From NCBI GenBank assembly GCA_021018995.1, contig CM037592.1, forward strand, positions 77,503,301-77,567,300: a stretch of DNA of 64,000 nt, written 5' to 3'. The DNA is from Chloranthus sessilifolius. Taxonomy: Eukaryota > Streptophyta > Magnoliopsida > Chloranthales > Chloranthaceae. Position 1 is the stretch's first letter. Each line of letters begins with the position of its first letter. The notes below the pieces were generated by a model that searched no databases, was not told where the DNA came from, and saw only the letters and a program-made list of their open reading frames with translations. The translations under genes and the position numbers were made by a program. Positions 44,011 through 56,340 of this stretch are shown one piece after another.

Positions 44011-45633
44011 TGTAGACACCCAAATTTGGCCCAAGGCCTGATCGAAACATATTTTGAGAGAGGCACATTTTTGAGCTTTTAATGGCATGTATGGAACCCT
44101 TAGGAATCACCCCAAACCCTTAGGAATCACCCTAGATCCCTTAGGAACCTATCCCGAACCTTTAGAAACTAATCTCTACCCTTAGAACCCATTTCAAACC
44201 CTAAACCTAATCTTACCAGGCTCTGGATGAAGAGTGGTGCACTGAAACTAGCTACAGCACTCTACTGTGATCGAGTCTCATACCATTGAGGAGTAGAGGT
44301 CGTCAGCTTTCCAACGATCCAAGAATTGCCCCAATCGGAGGTATACGTCAAAAGATATGGCAAATCGAATCCGAGGGGCAGAAAGTTAAGATCATGTGGG
44401 CCCCCTTAGGGACTTGGCTCAACTAATAATTGCGTCAGTAATAAACTTTGCCTAGCGCAACTAATAGTTGTGCCAGGCCAATTCTCCCTCATTTTAAGCC
44501 TAGCGTAACTAATAGTTGCGCCAGATTCAAAAGTGGGCCCCATCCTCGCGAGCTAACTTCCAGGCACTGTTCATTACTGTTTTACTGTACATTTGCCTGG
44601 CGCAACTAATAGTTGTGCCAGGCATATGAACAGTAACTGTTGGATTTTGCCCTGAATTTTATGATTGGGGTTTGAATTGTTGACCATCTTGACCTTTGGG
44701 GTGTGTTTTGCTAGTTCTGTTGCACCCATTCACTACCTATTTGCAACCCCTTAAGTGGCTAAGGCCTCACCCCACCATCCACCATTAGAGGACCTTCTCA
44801 CATATTTCAAGGCTCTAAAAACCCTAGAAATCCTTAGATGTGAGATTACCTAATTGCTAAATCCATTTAGCTCTTAAGTGGTCTCCTAATCCACTCATCT
44901 CCTATAAATAGAGCCCCCCACCCTTGGTTTAGGGGTTGAGAGTTTCTATCTAAGAGAGAAAGAGCTTAAAAGTGAGAAGATCTTTCTCCCTTTGGTGCAC
45001 ACCCCCCATATAAAAACCAGAATTCCAAAACCTCTTCCCACCCTTAACATTTCATAAAAAATCCTTAGGTTAGGTGTGTGTGACCCCCTTGCCTTCCTTT
45101 CCTACCTATTAGCTTCAAGCCTTAAGAGCTAGAACCCCATTTTCCCCCATACAAAGCCTTCAAGAGCTCATCAAAGCAAGCCACGCAAGGCTCTCCTATG
45201 GTGCTACAAGGGCCCGAGGGCTCTGAGTCTCCCCTTTCTTCTCCTATCTCCTTTTACTCTCCCTATCCTCTCATTTTGTGCCGTTATGCCGTCGAATTTT
45301 TGGTAGGAACAGAGGGGCACAAATAGGATTGGAGGCCCATTTGGGCAAGAGGTAATCATTTCCTTTACTTTTACTTCATTTTAATTTTGGCCATTAGTAG
45401 AGACCGTGTTAAGCAGGTTGATCGGGTGCCTAACACCTTCCCGATCGATAATCGAAGCCCCTACCCAAGTGCCTTTTGTGTGGACTGGATTCAGAGTCAT
45501 ATTTTTAGCACTTCGGTGCTCATAAAAATGAACTAGGTATCCCGGGACACCAAAAGCTCTGGGTGGCGACTCTATATTTTCGTTAGGGAGCGCATCGTCG
45601 CGACGAGATCTTCTCGATTCCCACGGTTGCACA
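44011..45633 (+). repeat. 5' LTR of element B
   Basis: TGTAGACACCC to GGTTGCACA, 1623 bp. It contains four palindromes (44413-44622), TATAAATAG at 44903-44911 and about 700 bp of R-U5. It is followed after two bases by the primer binding site. The ORFs inside on either strand are chance frames. Confidence 0.85.
44413..44622 (+). promoter_or_regulatory. Palindrome cluster in U3 of the 5' LTR of B
   Basis: Four copies begin near 44414, 44451, 44499 and 44597, the same spacing as in the LTR of A (about 37, 48 and 98 bp). Single-base changes (GCGTCAG, TTGTGCC, TAGCGTAAC) have affected the arms, mostly at CG positions. Confidence 0.65.
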
Positions 45634-45635
45634 GA

Positions 45636-45653
45636 TGGCGACTCTGCTGGGGA
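45636..45653 (+). promoter_or_regulatory. Primer binding site of element B
   Basis: TGGCGACTCTGCTGGGGA begins two bases after the LTR. The leading TGG pairs with the CCA end of a tRNA. It resembles the site I recall for Ogre-type elements (tRNA-Arg), but I could not check the tRNA. Confidence 0.75.
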
Positions 45654-46408
45654 ATAGCTTGTAGAGCTTCCTCTTGAACTTGGCCTTGTTATTTTTTATT
45701 TTTACTAACATGTTATTGCTATTTTTTTAGTTTATTTTTGCTATTTTTTTTTACTCACCCTTCGATTAAGTCGTTTCACTTACCCCTACTTTTTCATCAT
45801 TTACGAGCCTTAGCCGATTGGCGGGCCTACTTGCGCATTTATCCTTTATTTTCCTTACTTTTCCGTCATTTTAGTACCTTAGCCAATTGGCGGGCCTACT
45901 TGTGCACTCATATACCATCAGTGGACGCCGGCCCGTAGTGGCGGCACGGGATAATCACCCCCGGTCTTTGAACTAAAGAAAACTTCCAGAAAAAAGAGAA
46001 AAGCTTTGAAAAAATTAAAATTGAAGCAAGTTAGGGAGCTTAATTAATTTGTTTTTACCAGATTGATTTTAAAAAGGGTTGGGATTAGGCAAACATACAA
46101 ACACCCGGGTCTTAGTATGGCGGCAGCCCCTAGTCGTGATGATCCATAAAAGTCCCAGCCCACCTAGTATCTTAGAAGGCGCTCGCGCCGGAGGTATATC
46201 GGGTGGGTTCCCATTCCAAAAGCCTAAACCCTTGGGGAGCGCTCTAGCGAGTTATACCGGACTCAAACCCTTTAGGTGTGGTGAGGAGAGAATCGATCAC
46301 CAAAAAATAGCTCAGTTCTCAGAAGCCTAGCTTTCACAAAAAATAAAAAAAGAGACTCATTTCGGGTGTTGGTGATTGCTGTCATCAGTTCTGGAGCATC
46401 AGTTTTTG
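45654..46408 (+). other. Leader of element B with a tandem duplication
   Basis: T-rich start, then two tandem copies of about 70 bp at about 45768-45905, each with a block ending AGCCGATTGGCGGGCCTAC or AGCCAATTGGCGGGCCTAC. Further right is a G/C-rich stretch around CGCCGGCCCG. No ORF of recognisable content. Confidence 0.5.
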
Positions 46409-46573
46409 CCTGACACAAGTATTAGTTGCACCAGTGCAAAAAATGGAATTTATAAGTGGCGCAACTAGTTGCGCCAGCTTTAAAATCCACATTTTTATCT
46501 TGGCGCAACTAATAGTTGTGCCAGTGTAAAAATAGTGCCCTGCAACCTGGGCGCATGTATTAGTTGCGCCAGG
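46409..46573 (+). promoter_or_regulatory. Palindrome cluster in the leader of element B
   Basis: Four copies near 46409, 46457, 46501 and 46547 (pitch 44-48 bp). The second is a shorter perfect palindrome GGCGCAACTAGTTGCGCC, lacking the central bases. This cluster lies inside the transcribed leader, not in the LTR, so it is a separate array. The corresponding part of A is outside the window. Confidence 0.65.
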
Positions 46574-47277
46574 TCTGCTTAACAGCACCCCAGCCCGAAT
46601 CTGTGGCCTTCTTCACCTCCCAAGTCCCCCGATCAATGTGCTTAGTGCCTTGTTTAGGTCCCGCCATCTCTGACACCCAATACGCCCCCGCCGGTCAAAA
46701 GAGGGCAACTTCTTTTTGGCTCATTCCGAGGGATCAGGTTATCTACCTCGATTTTTATGCCTTCAATAGATCGAAAGTTCTCATTCGATTCTTCCGAAGT
46801 GCATCGGAATCGTCGCCGCGGGTCTTGAATTAAGGTACGAGAGCCACCCGAAAAGGGAATTCCAAGGCCTCAAAACCTTTGTTTTTCAAAACTTTCTCAA
46901 AAAAATTCAAAAAAATATATATATAATCAAAACCTCAAAAATATATATATATAGTTTGTGGTGCCGGCACAACGGCATCATCTTGCCCTCCGTCGCCCCA
47001 TAGTGGAAGGAGGAGGATTTTTGGGCCTTATCCAAGGCACCCTTACCCAACCCGTTCCCGTAGAATGTCGTGGGTAGTGGACCCGACTTACGCCGATCCC
47101 GACTCATCCCTGCCACATTCTCCAACCCACTCCCATTCGGGAGAAGTTTTTTCCACCATCCCCCTCACCCAACCCCCCTTTACCATTACCGGCCCGTTTG
47201 GCACCCCCATTTTCCCAACCGATACCCCCCAAAATATCTAAAGTCCTACCCTCCATTCTCCATCTTTTGGCCAAACC
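46574..47277 (+). other. Rest of leader of element B
   Basis: From 46864 it aligns with position 1 of A. It holds two (TA)n-like stretches near 46915 and 46945 and the block GTGCCGGCACAACGGCATCATC. The frame of the proline-rich ORF is open upstream but stops at a TAA conserved with A. Confidence 0.45.
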
Positions 47278-48660
47278 ATGCCCATGCCAAATCCGACCCA
47301 TTTCCCATCCACACAAAACTCAAACCTATTTTCCCAATCCACATCCATGCCCCAATTCCCATCATCCCCCTATAGACCCGATCCACCCACATTCCCATAC
47401 ACCATTTTCGCCCTATCTGTCCCCCCGCAAAATCCCCCATCCATCCGGGTCATGCCCATTTTTACCGGGGCCATGCCCAACATTCCTCATCCCTCCTCAT
47501 CATGCCCCCCGTCATCCCAAAACATACCCAATACATCCCCTCATCCACCCCATACCCCCCCACTTACCATGGTCATGCCAGATTAAACTGGGGCCATGCC
47601 CAATTTTCCCACCACCTCCATGCCATCTATACCCCATCATCCCTTAAATCTCCCATCTCCATCCAACCCTCCCTCCACGACCATGATGGAGGAGATGTTC
47701 CAAGCCTATTCCATGTGGAAGGCTTCTCAAAACACCCTCCCTCTTTCACACCCCATGTCCCTAAACCCGTCTCACACCCTAGCCAATCTCCATGCTTCAC
47801 TCCCCCATGACCCCCATCAACCCCCCATAATCCACACCACCCAAACCCCCATTACCCACTTACCCCAAGGCCCATAGGCCCAAACCCCCTTTTCTCACAT
47901 ATCCCAGGGGCCCATGGCCCAATACCCCACCACCAAACCTACCCAGGGCCCATGACCCAGACCCATCAAGGCCCATTGGGCCAAACCCCTCAAGGGCCCT
48001 TGGCCCATACCTACCCAGGCCCATTGGCCCATACCTACCAAGGGCCCGTGACCCAAACCTACCAAGGGTCCATGGCCAAAACCTATCAATGGCCTGGGGC
48101 CCAAAATGGCCAAGGGTTCATGGCCCAAACCCAAACCCCACACTCATACCTTCCACAATACCCCCAACATTTAACCCAACCTTCACAGCTGGGTCAAACC
48201 CATGCCATACCTCAAACCCAATTCTCCCATGGCCCCACACCCCAAGGCCATCTCCAAACCTTCCCCCATACCCAATGACCCTATTAGGCCCCACCTCAAA
48301 ACCAAGTTCCCATCACCCAACAAATCTTTCCTCACCTCCAATGGGCTCACCCAACCCCCACTCAAGTCATTCTCATCCAACCCATGCAACAACAACAGGA
48401 GAATCCAGCCCTCACTGCACACTATGCCGACCAGCAGTATGAAGAGGACGAGATTAGGAATAGCGGGGCCTATGCTGGGGCTTTGACCATCTCCTCCCAT
48501 AATTGCCCACCCCCTGGTGGCCCAGAGTGAAGTTCAACTGACGGCCGAGAAAACGACCCCTGTATCAAAGAGTCGAAACAACTTAAAGAACAGTTAGACA
48601 AAATACAAAAGCAGCCGATGAAAATGAGTGGTGCTAAAATCCACGCCATGATTTCTGAGA
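47278..48660 (+). pseudogene. Proline-rich N-terminal extension of gag (element B)
   Basis: From the ATG at 47278 (MPMPNPTHFPSTQN) the frame runs to a TAA at 47584, continues in the same frame as MPNFPTTSMPS through MMEEMFQAYSMWKASQN and stops at 47875. The GPMAQ-type repeats follow at about 47860-48125 in shifted frames, then QQEN/YADQQYEEDEI blocks shared with A. Alternative frames over the same DNA are also proline-rich because the DNA is C-rich, so frame assignment rests on agreement with A. Confidence 0.6.
47860..48125 (+). repeat. 24-bp coding minisatellite (element B)
   Basis: Units of the type CAAGGGCCCATGGCCCA, the same array as 950-1345 in A but shorter and with its own unit variants such as CAAGGCCCATTGGGCC. 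Frame is lost in several units. Confidence 0.7.
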
Positions 48661-49997
48661 CTTATGCATGTTCATTTGAGGTCCCCCCTTTAAATTTAAA
48701 ATGCAGCCTTCAAAAATATAATGGCACGACAATCCTATTGTGCACTGAAGTCCCTCTTGTGGGACATGTGCTATCTGAGGGAGGATGAAAGAGCGCTAAT
48801 AAAAGTCTTTCAAAAGAGCACGACTGTGGCTGTTCAACATCTTTAGAACCGTCTATGATGAAAACATGGAGGGACTTGACGCATTTCTTTCAAGAATAAT
48901 ATGTCTATAATATAGACATTGAGCCGCGTAAGTCCAACTTGGCCCGTTTAAAGCAGAACCAAAACTAGACCTTCAGCGACTATTTGGGGCGATGGAGAGC
49001 ACTAGCAGCTTAGGTCAGGAACAGAATACCTGATGATGAACAGATAGAGATGATCTCAAAGAACACTCTGCCAGTGATTTCAAACTTTTTGGTATATCAA
49101 CATCAGACTAGCTTTGCTGATCTGGTGAGAAATGCTAACCAATGCAAGGATGCCATCAGGGAGGGGCGTCTAAATAAGAATATGCCGAGTGGACCCAGTG
49201 GGGTTAGAAGATTTTCAGAGCAAAGGAATAAGAAGAGAACAGGGGCCGATGTCCAGAACATTGCCAATACCAGGCTCAATAACAATACTACCCCGTTTCA
49301 ATTTCAGGCAGCCCCACTAGCACTAGTTTGGCCTGAGCAGATGCAGAGAATGGGGAATGGGCAAGGAATGCAAATGACCCCAGAACAGAGGAGAGCCCAC
49401 TACGACTGAGTCTTCATACCTCTGGGGCAATCATTGAGTGTACTTTTACCCATGTTAGTAGAAAAGGGATTAGTGATTATCCGCTAACCACAACCTCCTC
49501 TTCACTCGATCCCAAGGAACTATGACCCAAATACCCACTGCAATTTTCATCAGGGTCCGGGTCATCCTACTGATCGTTGCTTCCCATTGAAGCACTCCAT
49601 CCAAGATTTGATCGATGCCGAGAAAATCATTCCCCCTGCACCCTCTTAGCATGCTAATATTCACCAAGTCCCACTACCCCCACATCCCATCGGAGGAGCA
49701 GGTCCCAGACCCACCGTCGGAATGATAGAAGATGAGGAGGAGTTTGAATTTGACCCATCCGATTATATCAGTGATTGGGAGAGTTATGTAGCACCTTTGT
49801 CAAGAAACATAGAAGAGGGGAACATAGAGGTGATTGAACTCCTAAATTTGTCAGAATATTTCCCCAATCCAACCCCGCAATTTGAACCCTTTGATCTTCG
49901 GGCATACTTTCCATCCACCACACCCGTCAATTATGTAAATACCAATGCATACCAACCATACACCACAACCCCCATCAATTACCCTATAAGCCCCTAG
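48661..49997 (+). pseudogene. gag: Gag (element B)
   Basis: The capsid part (48690-49050) has several small deletions relative to A and cannot be read in one frame. From 49050 the frame is open to a TGA at 49407, through FLVYQHQTSFADL and IREGRLNKNMPSG. After the stop the zinc knuckle CNFHQGPGHPTDRC (about 49541-49582) and the helix LKHSIQDLI are recognisable. The ORF at 49722-49997 is the following acidic and proline-rich part. It keeps CAA where A has the TAA at 2547. Confidence 0.75.
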
Positions 49998-50640
49998 GCC
50001 TCCAATCCTGCACCCACACCCGCCAGTTATCAATGACCTGCGCCAGCCCCATTTCAACTACCACCATACACCACAACCCCCATCGATTACCCTTTAAGCC
50101 ACCAGGCCCCCAATCCAACACCCGCACCCATCAGTTATCAATGGCCTGCGCCCACCCCATCACCCTCAATTCAGCCACCGACAAACTCCACCACCCCGGT
50201 CAATTACCTAATGGCCCATCAGACCCCCCATCTGCCGCCAGCACCCACCAGCTATCAATGACCTACTTTTACCTCCTTCCCTTTAATGCCACCACCCTCA
50301 AGCTTCACCACCCCCATTTGGCCTAATCTTTCCACCCAACCCGCTACCACCGAGGTGAATCAAGTATTGCCCAACAGCTCCTCAGCTGACAGTACAAATG
50401 CCTCAAGTACCGGCAGCCATACCTTTCCAACTCTCGAGACTCACATATGATCCTCATCAGGTCTCGCTAAGCTACGAGTTAACAAATGTCAATGTCGGCA
50501 GCAGCAGCAGCAGAGAAGGGGCAGTAGATTTTATTACTAGGTCAGGGAGGATATCAAAGCAGCCAAAAGCACCAGCAGTACCACAACCCAACCCGAAGGA
50601 AAGAAAGACAACGTAGTGAACCCCTTTGAGAAGATGAGTC
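49998..50640 (+). pseudogene. Proline-rich linker gag-protease (element B)
   Basis: Counterpart of 3375-3794. The encoded repeats of the type TTPINYPISP and ASYQWPAPT alternate between frames. Copy B has one more repeat unit than A near 50040-50110. No catalytic motif. Confidence 0.5.
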
Positions 50641-51457
50641 GAGAACATATACTGGAGACTCAGCTGAGAAAGATGTCTGCCATATCACTATATGGGATTT
50701 GTTGATGACGTATCCACTCCATTTCAAAGCATTAATGGGGGCATTAAAACATGCACATGTATCACTACAAGTCAGCCCAGATGAAGTCGGGCAGATAATT
50801 GGTCAAGTAATGGCTCCAAATTCCATTTCATTCTCTGATGCCGATTTACCTGAGGAAGGGTGGAGCCATTCAAAATCCTTAAACATAATCGTTGAGTCTG
50901 GAAATATGGTAATTCCCTTGGTACTAATTAATTATGGGTCTGCATTGAATATATGCCCATTAAGAACCGCCACCAAAATCGGGGTTGATTCGTGCATGTT
51001 AAGGCCCACCAGAACCAGCGCTAGAGGGTTTGACAATACCAGGAGAGAAATAATGGGAGAAGTTGATCTTGAGTTGTTGATAGGGCCAATGACCTTTTCC
51101 ATCTTCTTTCAAGTCATGGATATCAAATCCTCATTTAATCTATTGTTGGGGCACCCATGGCTGCACGAGGTCGGAGCTATACCTTTCACCTTGTACCAGA
51201 AACTCAAGTTTGTGTCTGGGCACAAGATCGTTACAATCATCGGGGAGGGGCACGGTGAGAAAGAAAAGGCCGCCAATAGCATCGAAAGACCTAATATGTT
51301 AGATATACTGCACACCGCTGAGGATGTCGACCTTCACAGTTTCGAATATGACATATCAGCAATACTCCCAGAACCCATTGAGGGCATCATGCCTAAAACA
51401 GGAGGCGGAATGGTAGCGGCAGTGGCAATGCTCCAAAAGTGGGGTTATCAGAAATGA
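50641..51457 (+). pseudogene. pro: Aspartic protease region (element B)
   Basis: Open from 50699 to 51457, but a one-base deletion near 50680 shifts it against the preceding MSREHILETQLRKM. The active-site loop reads LVLINYGSALNI: the catalytic Asp is Asn (a G-to-A change), Gly kept. Core SSFNLLLGHPWLHE follows. It ends with the start of the G-patch-like motif at a TGA (51455-51457). Confidence 0.75.
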
Positions 51458-51959
51458 AGGGGTCTGAGACCCAGATTATAAGGAAGAAAAGAGCCAGTTG
51501 TCGCCAAGGGGCAGAAGGTCCGATTCGGGTTAGGATACAAGCCCACAGAAGAAGAGGTCCGAGAGGCCAAAGAGAAAGCCAGGGTCGCCACGGCTGCAAG
51601 AGCTCAAGGAATCAACATAGAAGAGAAACCTCGCCCTAGGCCACACATCAGGGATCCCTTTGTCAGCGCAGGGGCCGTAAAGATCGATCAAAATAGAGTA
51701 ACACATTTGACCCCACACAAACCCACAGTCCCAATTCATCCCACCAATCCCCAGATCTCCCTTCCCAGCTTGGAGATAGATTTGGCCGCATTATCCCTTT
51801 TTGAGGAACGACGGTCGGTACCTGAACAAACCCTCCCTGTGGTGAATCAGCACAAAACTGAGTTATGGTTTGAGGACATGATCTCAGATGAAATGGGGAT
51901 CAATATGATGGAGGCTGACTCTAATGAGCCATATTAGTCAGCACCCTCCATCCCAACAG
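51458..51959 (+). pseudogene. G-patch-like linker (element B)
   Basis: GLRPRL, GRKEPV and FGLGYKPTEEE continue the motif begun at QKWGYQK, with stops where A has Gly or Gln codons. The acidic and Pro-rich rest matches A (TVPIHPTNPQISLPSLEIDL). A TAG at 51934-51936 lies shortly before the intron donor. Confidence 0.5.
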
Positions 51960-52235
51960 GTAAAGAAGCGGCCCCTCAGGTATGCAACTGGGCATCTTCG
52001 CTCCAAACTCTAGAAGCAGGAAGTGGCCTAAAGTTTGGCACCTATTTCTTAAAAAAATAACCTAAAAAAAGTGAGATAAGCCCTTGGTAGGCAATACCTT
52101 GTATATATAGCAACCCGCCTTGCCAAGGGTCCATCTCCGAAGAAAACAAAAATCTCAAAAACATGAAAAAAACACAAAACCCCAAAAACATTGAAAAAAT
52201 CTAAAGTCCAAAAATATTGTCATTTAAAATTCTAG
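51960..52235 (+). other. Putative pol intron (element B)
   Basis: 276 bases from AACAG|GTAAAG to AAAATTCTAG. Donor, acceptor position, length and phase agree with A (5187-5463). The interior is A-rich with stops in all frames and includes TTGTATATATAG as in A. Confidence 0.65.
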
Positions 52236-53150
52236 AAAATGTCCCACAAAAGGATGCCTTAATCAAAATGCCCGTCCCACGTGAAATCGACCCCTTCCCT
52301 GTAGAAATACAAAAAGAGATAGGGATCACGAGTCTGGACGAGGATGTCCCCTTAGAGGAGCTCCCCAATGAGCTCCTTAACTGATTTACCGACTTTGAGT
52401 ATGGCCCTACCCCCATTGTCGAAGAGACCGAAGACGTCAATCTAGGAACTGAGGAGGTTCCTAGGATGACCAAAGTCGGAACGTCACTATCTCCTGAGGG
52501 AAGAAAAAGCATGATCGACTTCCTTCGGTCTTACCAAGACGTTTTTGCATGGTCATACGAGGACATGCCTGGTTTGGATACTGATTTGGTCGAGCATGAG
52601 TTGCCCCTCTACCCTGATATGAAGCCAGTCAAACAGAAGCTGAGACGACTCCGACCCGAGTGGATGTTGAAAGTCAAAGACGAGGTCATCAAGCAGTATG
52701 ATGCGGGGCTTCTCATGGTATCCAAATACCCGCAATGGCTAGCCAATATCTTACCTTTGTCGAAGAAGGACAGAAAGGTCCGCATGTGTATCGATTTCTG
52801 TAATTTGAACAAAGCGAGCCTAAAGGACGATTTCCCATTACCACACATCAACATCTTGGTCGATAACACAGCTAAGCACGGGATGCTTTCTTTTATGGAT
52901 GAATTCTCAGGATACAATCAGATCAAGATGGCAGAGGTTGATCCCGAGAAGACAGTGTTCATTACCCCCGAGGAACCTTTTGCTATCGAGTCATGCCATT
53001 CAGGCTGAAGAATGTCGCTGCAACGTATCAGAGAGCTATGACTGCACTATTTCATGACATGATGCACTGAGAGATTAAAGTATATGTCAACGACATGATA
53101 GCCAAATCATCAAAGCGAAGCGACCATTTGGTAAACCTTCAGAAGCTGTT
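52236..53150 (+). pseudogene. pol: Reverse transcriptase (element B)
   Basis: Reads through HELPLYPDMKPVKQKLRRL, RMCIDFCNLNKAS, LSFMDEFSGYNQIKMAEVD, which is better preserved than A here. One-base deletion near 52970 before the FCYKV block shifts the frame. The catalytic box is VYVNDMI: the first Asp of YVDD is Asn. A stop lies at MMHxEIKV. A further deletion follows near 53155. Confidence 0.85.
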
Positions 53151-53843
53151 TGAAAGGGACTACGACTGAATCCATAGAAATGTGCATTTGGTGCTATGTT
53201 AGGAAAACTTCTAGGGTTCATCGTCAGCAGGAGGGGGATCGAGGTCGACCCAATCAAAGTCAAAGCCATCACTAAAATGCCACCGCCGTCTACTGAGAAA
53301 GAGGTTAGAGAGTTTCTGGGCAGAATACAGTATATCAGTCGGTTCATTGCACAGCTAACTCCAATCTGCATGCCGATCTTTAAGTTACTAAGAAAGAATT
53401 CGCCCGTTGAATGGAATGAAGATTGTCAGGCAGCGTTTGAAAAAATCAAAAGCTACCTCCTTAATCCATCTGTTTTGGTACCACCTGAGCCAGGGAGACC
53501 ACTCTTGATGTATCTCTCCACGACGGAAGTTTCGATGGGATGTGTCTTGGGGCAGCACGATGAAACGGGAAGAATAGAGCAGGCCATTTACTATCTGAGC
53601 AAGAAGTTTACTGATTATGAAGCGCGCTACTCTCATCTGGAGAAAGCATGCCTGGCTCTTCTATGGGCTACTCAAAGGCTCCGCCACTACTTGTTATCTC
53701 AGGCGGTTATGCTCTTGGCCCGAATGGACCCATTGAAATACCTATTTAAAAAGCCAGCTCTCACTGGACGAACAGCACGATGGCAACTTTAATTATCTGA
53801 ATTCGACATCACGTACATCACTCAGAATTCGATCAAGGGGCAG
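53151..53843 (+). CDS. pol: RT thumb and pol RNase H (element B), open segment
   Basis: 53196-53792 is open for 198 codons: GKLLGFIVSRRGIEVDP, FLGRIQYISRFIAQLTPI, LLRKNSPVEWNED, YLSTTEVSMGCVLGQHDETG, YLSKKFTDYEARYSHLEKAC and RHYLLSQAVMLLARMDPLKY. RNase H catalytic positions seem intact. The ATG at 53196 is internal to the polyprotein. A TAA at 53790 (Gln or Leu position in A) ends the segment. Confidence 0.75.
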
Positions 53844-54600
53844 GTGCTTGCTGATCATCTTGCTAACAATCCTTTACCTGATTATGAGCCTTTAAGAATT
53901 GAGTTCTCCGATGAGGAAATCTTGTTCATGACAGAAGACGATACAGAAGAAGTAGAAGAATCATGGGTAATGCACTTTGACAGGGTAGCAAATGTCAAGG
54001 GTCAAGGAGTCGACGCCATTCTGATTTCGCCGAAAGGATCCCATGTACTGGTCTCTATCAAGCTCAACTTCCCTTGCACTAATAATATGGCTGAGTATGA
54101 AGCTTGTGCCGTTGGTCTGCAGGCGGCTCGAATGTAACTCACCTTCGAGTATTTAGCGATTCACAGTTAATCATATGCTAGATGAATGGTGACTGGAAGA
54201 CAAAAGACGGGAAATTGATCCCCTATCATGAACACCTCGAGGATCTGATAGCTTGCTTCTAAGATGTGACTTTCTCATACGTCCCCCGAATAAGGAATCA
54301 CTTTGCCGACGCATTAGCATCTTTGGCATCATTGATTGAAATCCCCTATGGTGTGGAGATGAAGCCGATCATGATCGAGCAGAGGAATGAGCCGGCCTTC
54401 TGCTTCCAGATTGAGGAACCTACAAAGCCTGATGATGAGCCACCTTGGTTCTCAGATATTAAGAATTTCCTCGAGATTCTAACTTTCCCAGAGGATACAT
54501 CCAAGACAGACTGATGAACCATTCAACGTTTAGCGGCAAATTACGTCATTTGCGGGGAATGCCTCTACAAGCGATCATACAATAACATCCTACCTAGGTG
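53844..54600 (+). pseudogene. Second RNase H (element B)
   Basis: WVMHFDRVANVKGQGVDAIL keeps the first Asp but the DGA motif is DRV; TNNMAEYEACAVGLQAA follows. A deletion near 54130 (relative to the QAALDLNITRL block of A) shifts the frame. The rest, with RNHFADALASLASLIE, is in the frame of 54266-54514. Linker PPWFSDIKNFLEI leads to the integrase. Confidence 0.75.
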
Positions 54601-55696
54601 CCTCACTGAAAGCGAAACGGTCAATATTATGAAAGAAATCCATGAGGGAGTATGCGGAGCCCACGTCAACGGTCAGATGCTCGCTAAGAAAATCCTATGA
54701 CAGGGATACTTTTGGACCACCATGGAATCGGATTGTTGCAAACATGTTCAAAAATGCTACAAGTGTCAAGAACACTCCAGTCTGATACACGCTCCTGCCA
54801 TTGATCTTCACTGCATGACCACTCCTTGGCCATTTGCTACCTGGGGCCTTGACGTTGTCGAAATGATTAATCCGAAAGCATCAAATGGACATCGGTTCAT
54901 CCTTGTCGCCATTGAATACTTCACCAAGTGGGTAGAAGCGGCGTCATATGCTAACATCACGGCCAGTCACATTGAGAAGTTACTCAAGAACAATATTGTG
55001 TGCTGATTTGGAGTACTAAAAGATATCATCACGGACAATGGCATAAACTTTGCGAATAAGCGCATACGAGACTTCTGCGAGCAATACAAGATCAAGCACC
55101 ATCACTCATCCCCTTATCGGCCTCAAACTAATGGAGCCGTGGAAGCTGCGAACAAGATAGTCATCCGCATCCTTGAGAAAATGGTCGTCACTTATCGAGA
55201 TTGGAGTGAAATGCTGCCATTTGCTTTGCGGGCCTACCGAACGTTGATCCGTACCGCTACAAGGGCAACACCATTCTCCCTTGTGTATAGAACTGAGGCC
55301 ATCCTCCCGGTAGAGGTTGAAGTACCCTCACTCCGAATCCTCATAGAATCAGGCTTACCCGAAGCAGAAAGAGAGAGATCTCACTTTGAACAATTAAACT
55401 TATTGGACGAGAAGAGACTCCTAGCCTTGTGCCATACTCAAGTTTACCAAGGGCAAATCGCACCCGCTTATAATAAACGTGTCCACGGTCGAGATCTAAA
55501 GGTAGGAGACACTGTACTGAAGAGGATCTTCCCATCCCTCCATGCCGATCCAAGAGGAAAGTTCACACCAAACTAGGAAGGACCTTACGTCATCCGAGAA
55601 GTGCTGTCGGGATACGCCATCTGCCTCGCCACCGTGGACGGAGATCAGTTTCCTGAGCCCATCAACGCTGGATACGTCCGACGGTTCTACTCTTAG
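54601..55696 (+). pseudogene. int: Integrase (element B)
   Basis: Zinc finger GAHVNGQM (second His replaced by Gln) with CYKCQEH; core Asp in WGLDVVE, Asp in DIITDNGINF, Glu in NGAVEAANK, all three catalytic acids retained. Breaks: TGA near 54699, TGA at 55005-55007, TAG at 55575-55577 (Trp). Tail GPYVIREVLSGY and final TAG at 55694-55696. Length agrees with A. Confidence 0.85.
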
Positions 55697-56340
55697 TCCA
55701 TCACGACAAGGTAAATGTTTGTGAAACAGATACGTGACTGCTTAAGAACCACCAGAAAGAGGTCATCATTTCAAGCACAGTAGCCCAAAAGCATCCCTAA
55801 AAATAATGATATCCTTTACTACCCCATCTGAGCCTGGGCCTTTCTTTCAATAAACCCCTTCCCCAAAAAAAATGCGTGTACATATACCAAAAAAAAGAGG
55901 AGAGAGAAAAGATGCATGTGTGTAAAGTTATTATCAAATTCAAAAAAAAAATCAAAAATGTAAAACCTCAAAAACAGATTGTCTGAAATGGAGCAAAAAG
56001 AATAACAAAAAAAAATATGTGTAGAAGAATCATGGGGCATGTACAGTAAGATCCCCAAGGAAGATAGTATGTTGAGAAAACTGAAGCCGTATCAAAGAAA
56101 CACCCTTTTAGCCCAGCATACCTTCAAATCCTAACCTAACCCATGGCCAAGCTACGCCTTGAAGGAAGCCCTCTTTGTAGGTTCACAAGCAGTCATAATA
56201 TCTGTTAAAGTCAACACAAGTCGAGCTGTGAGACGACATCTGAACCCCATCTAGTTGGTTGTGATGGAATCGACGTCTATGTCGTGGCACTTAAAAAAAA
56301 GAAAATTATAATAAAATAATAATACAAGCTCAAAGCAAGA
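55697..56340 (+). other. 3' untranslated region after pol (element B)
   Basis: Aligns with 8945-9567. A-rich stretches at 55865-55915 and 55940-56020. No ORF of interest. Confidence 0.5.

Noticed and set aside
46564-46833. ORF of 89 codons in the leader of B as an Ogre-type ORF1
   Set aside because: It starts inside a palindrome copy, shows no domain, and the matching part of A is not in the window for comparison.
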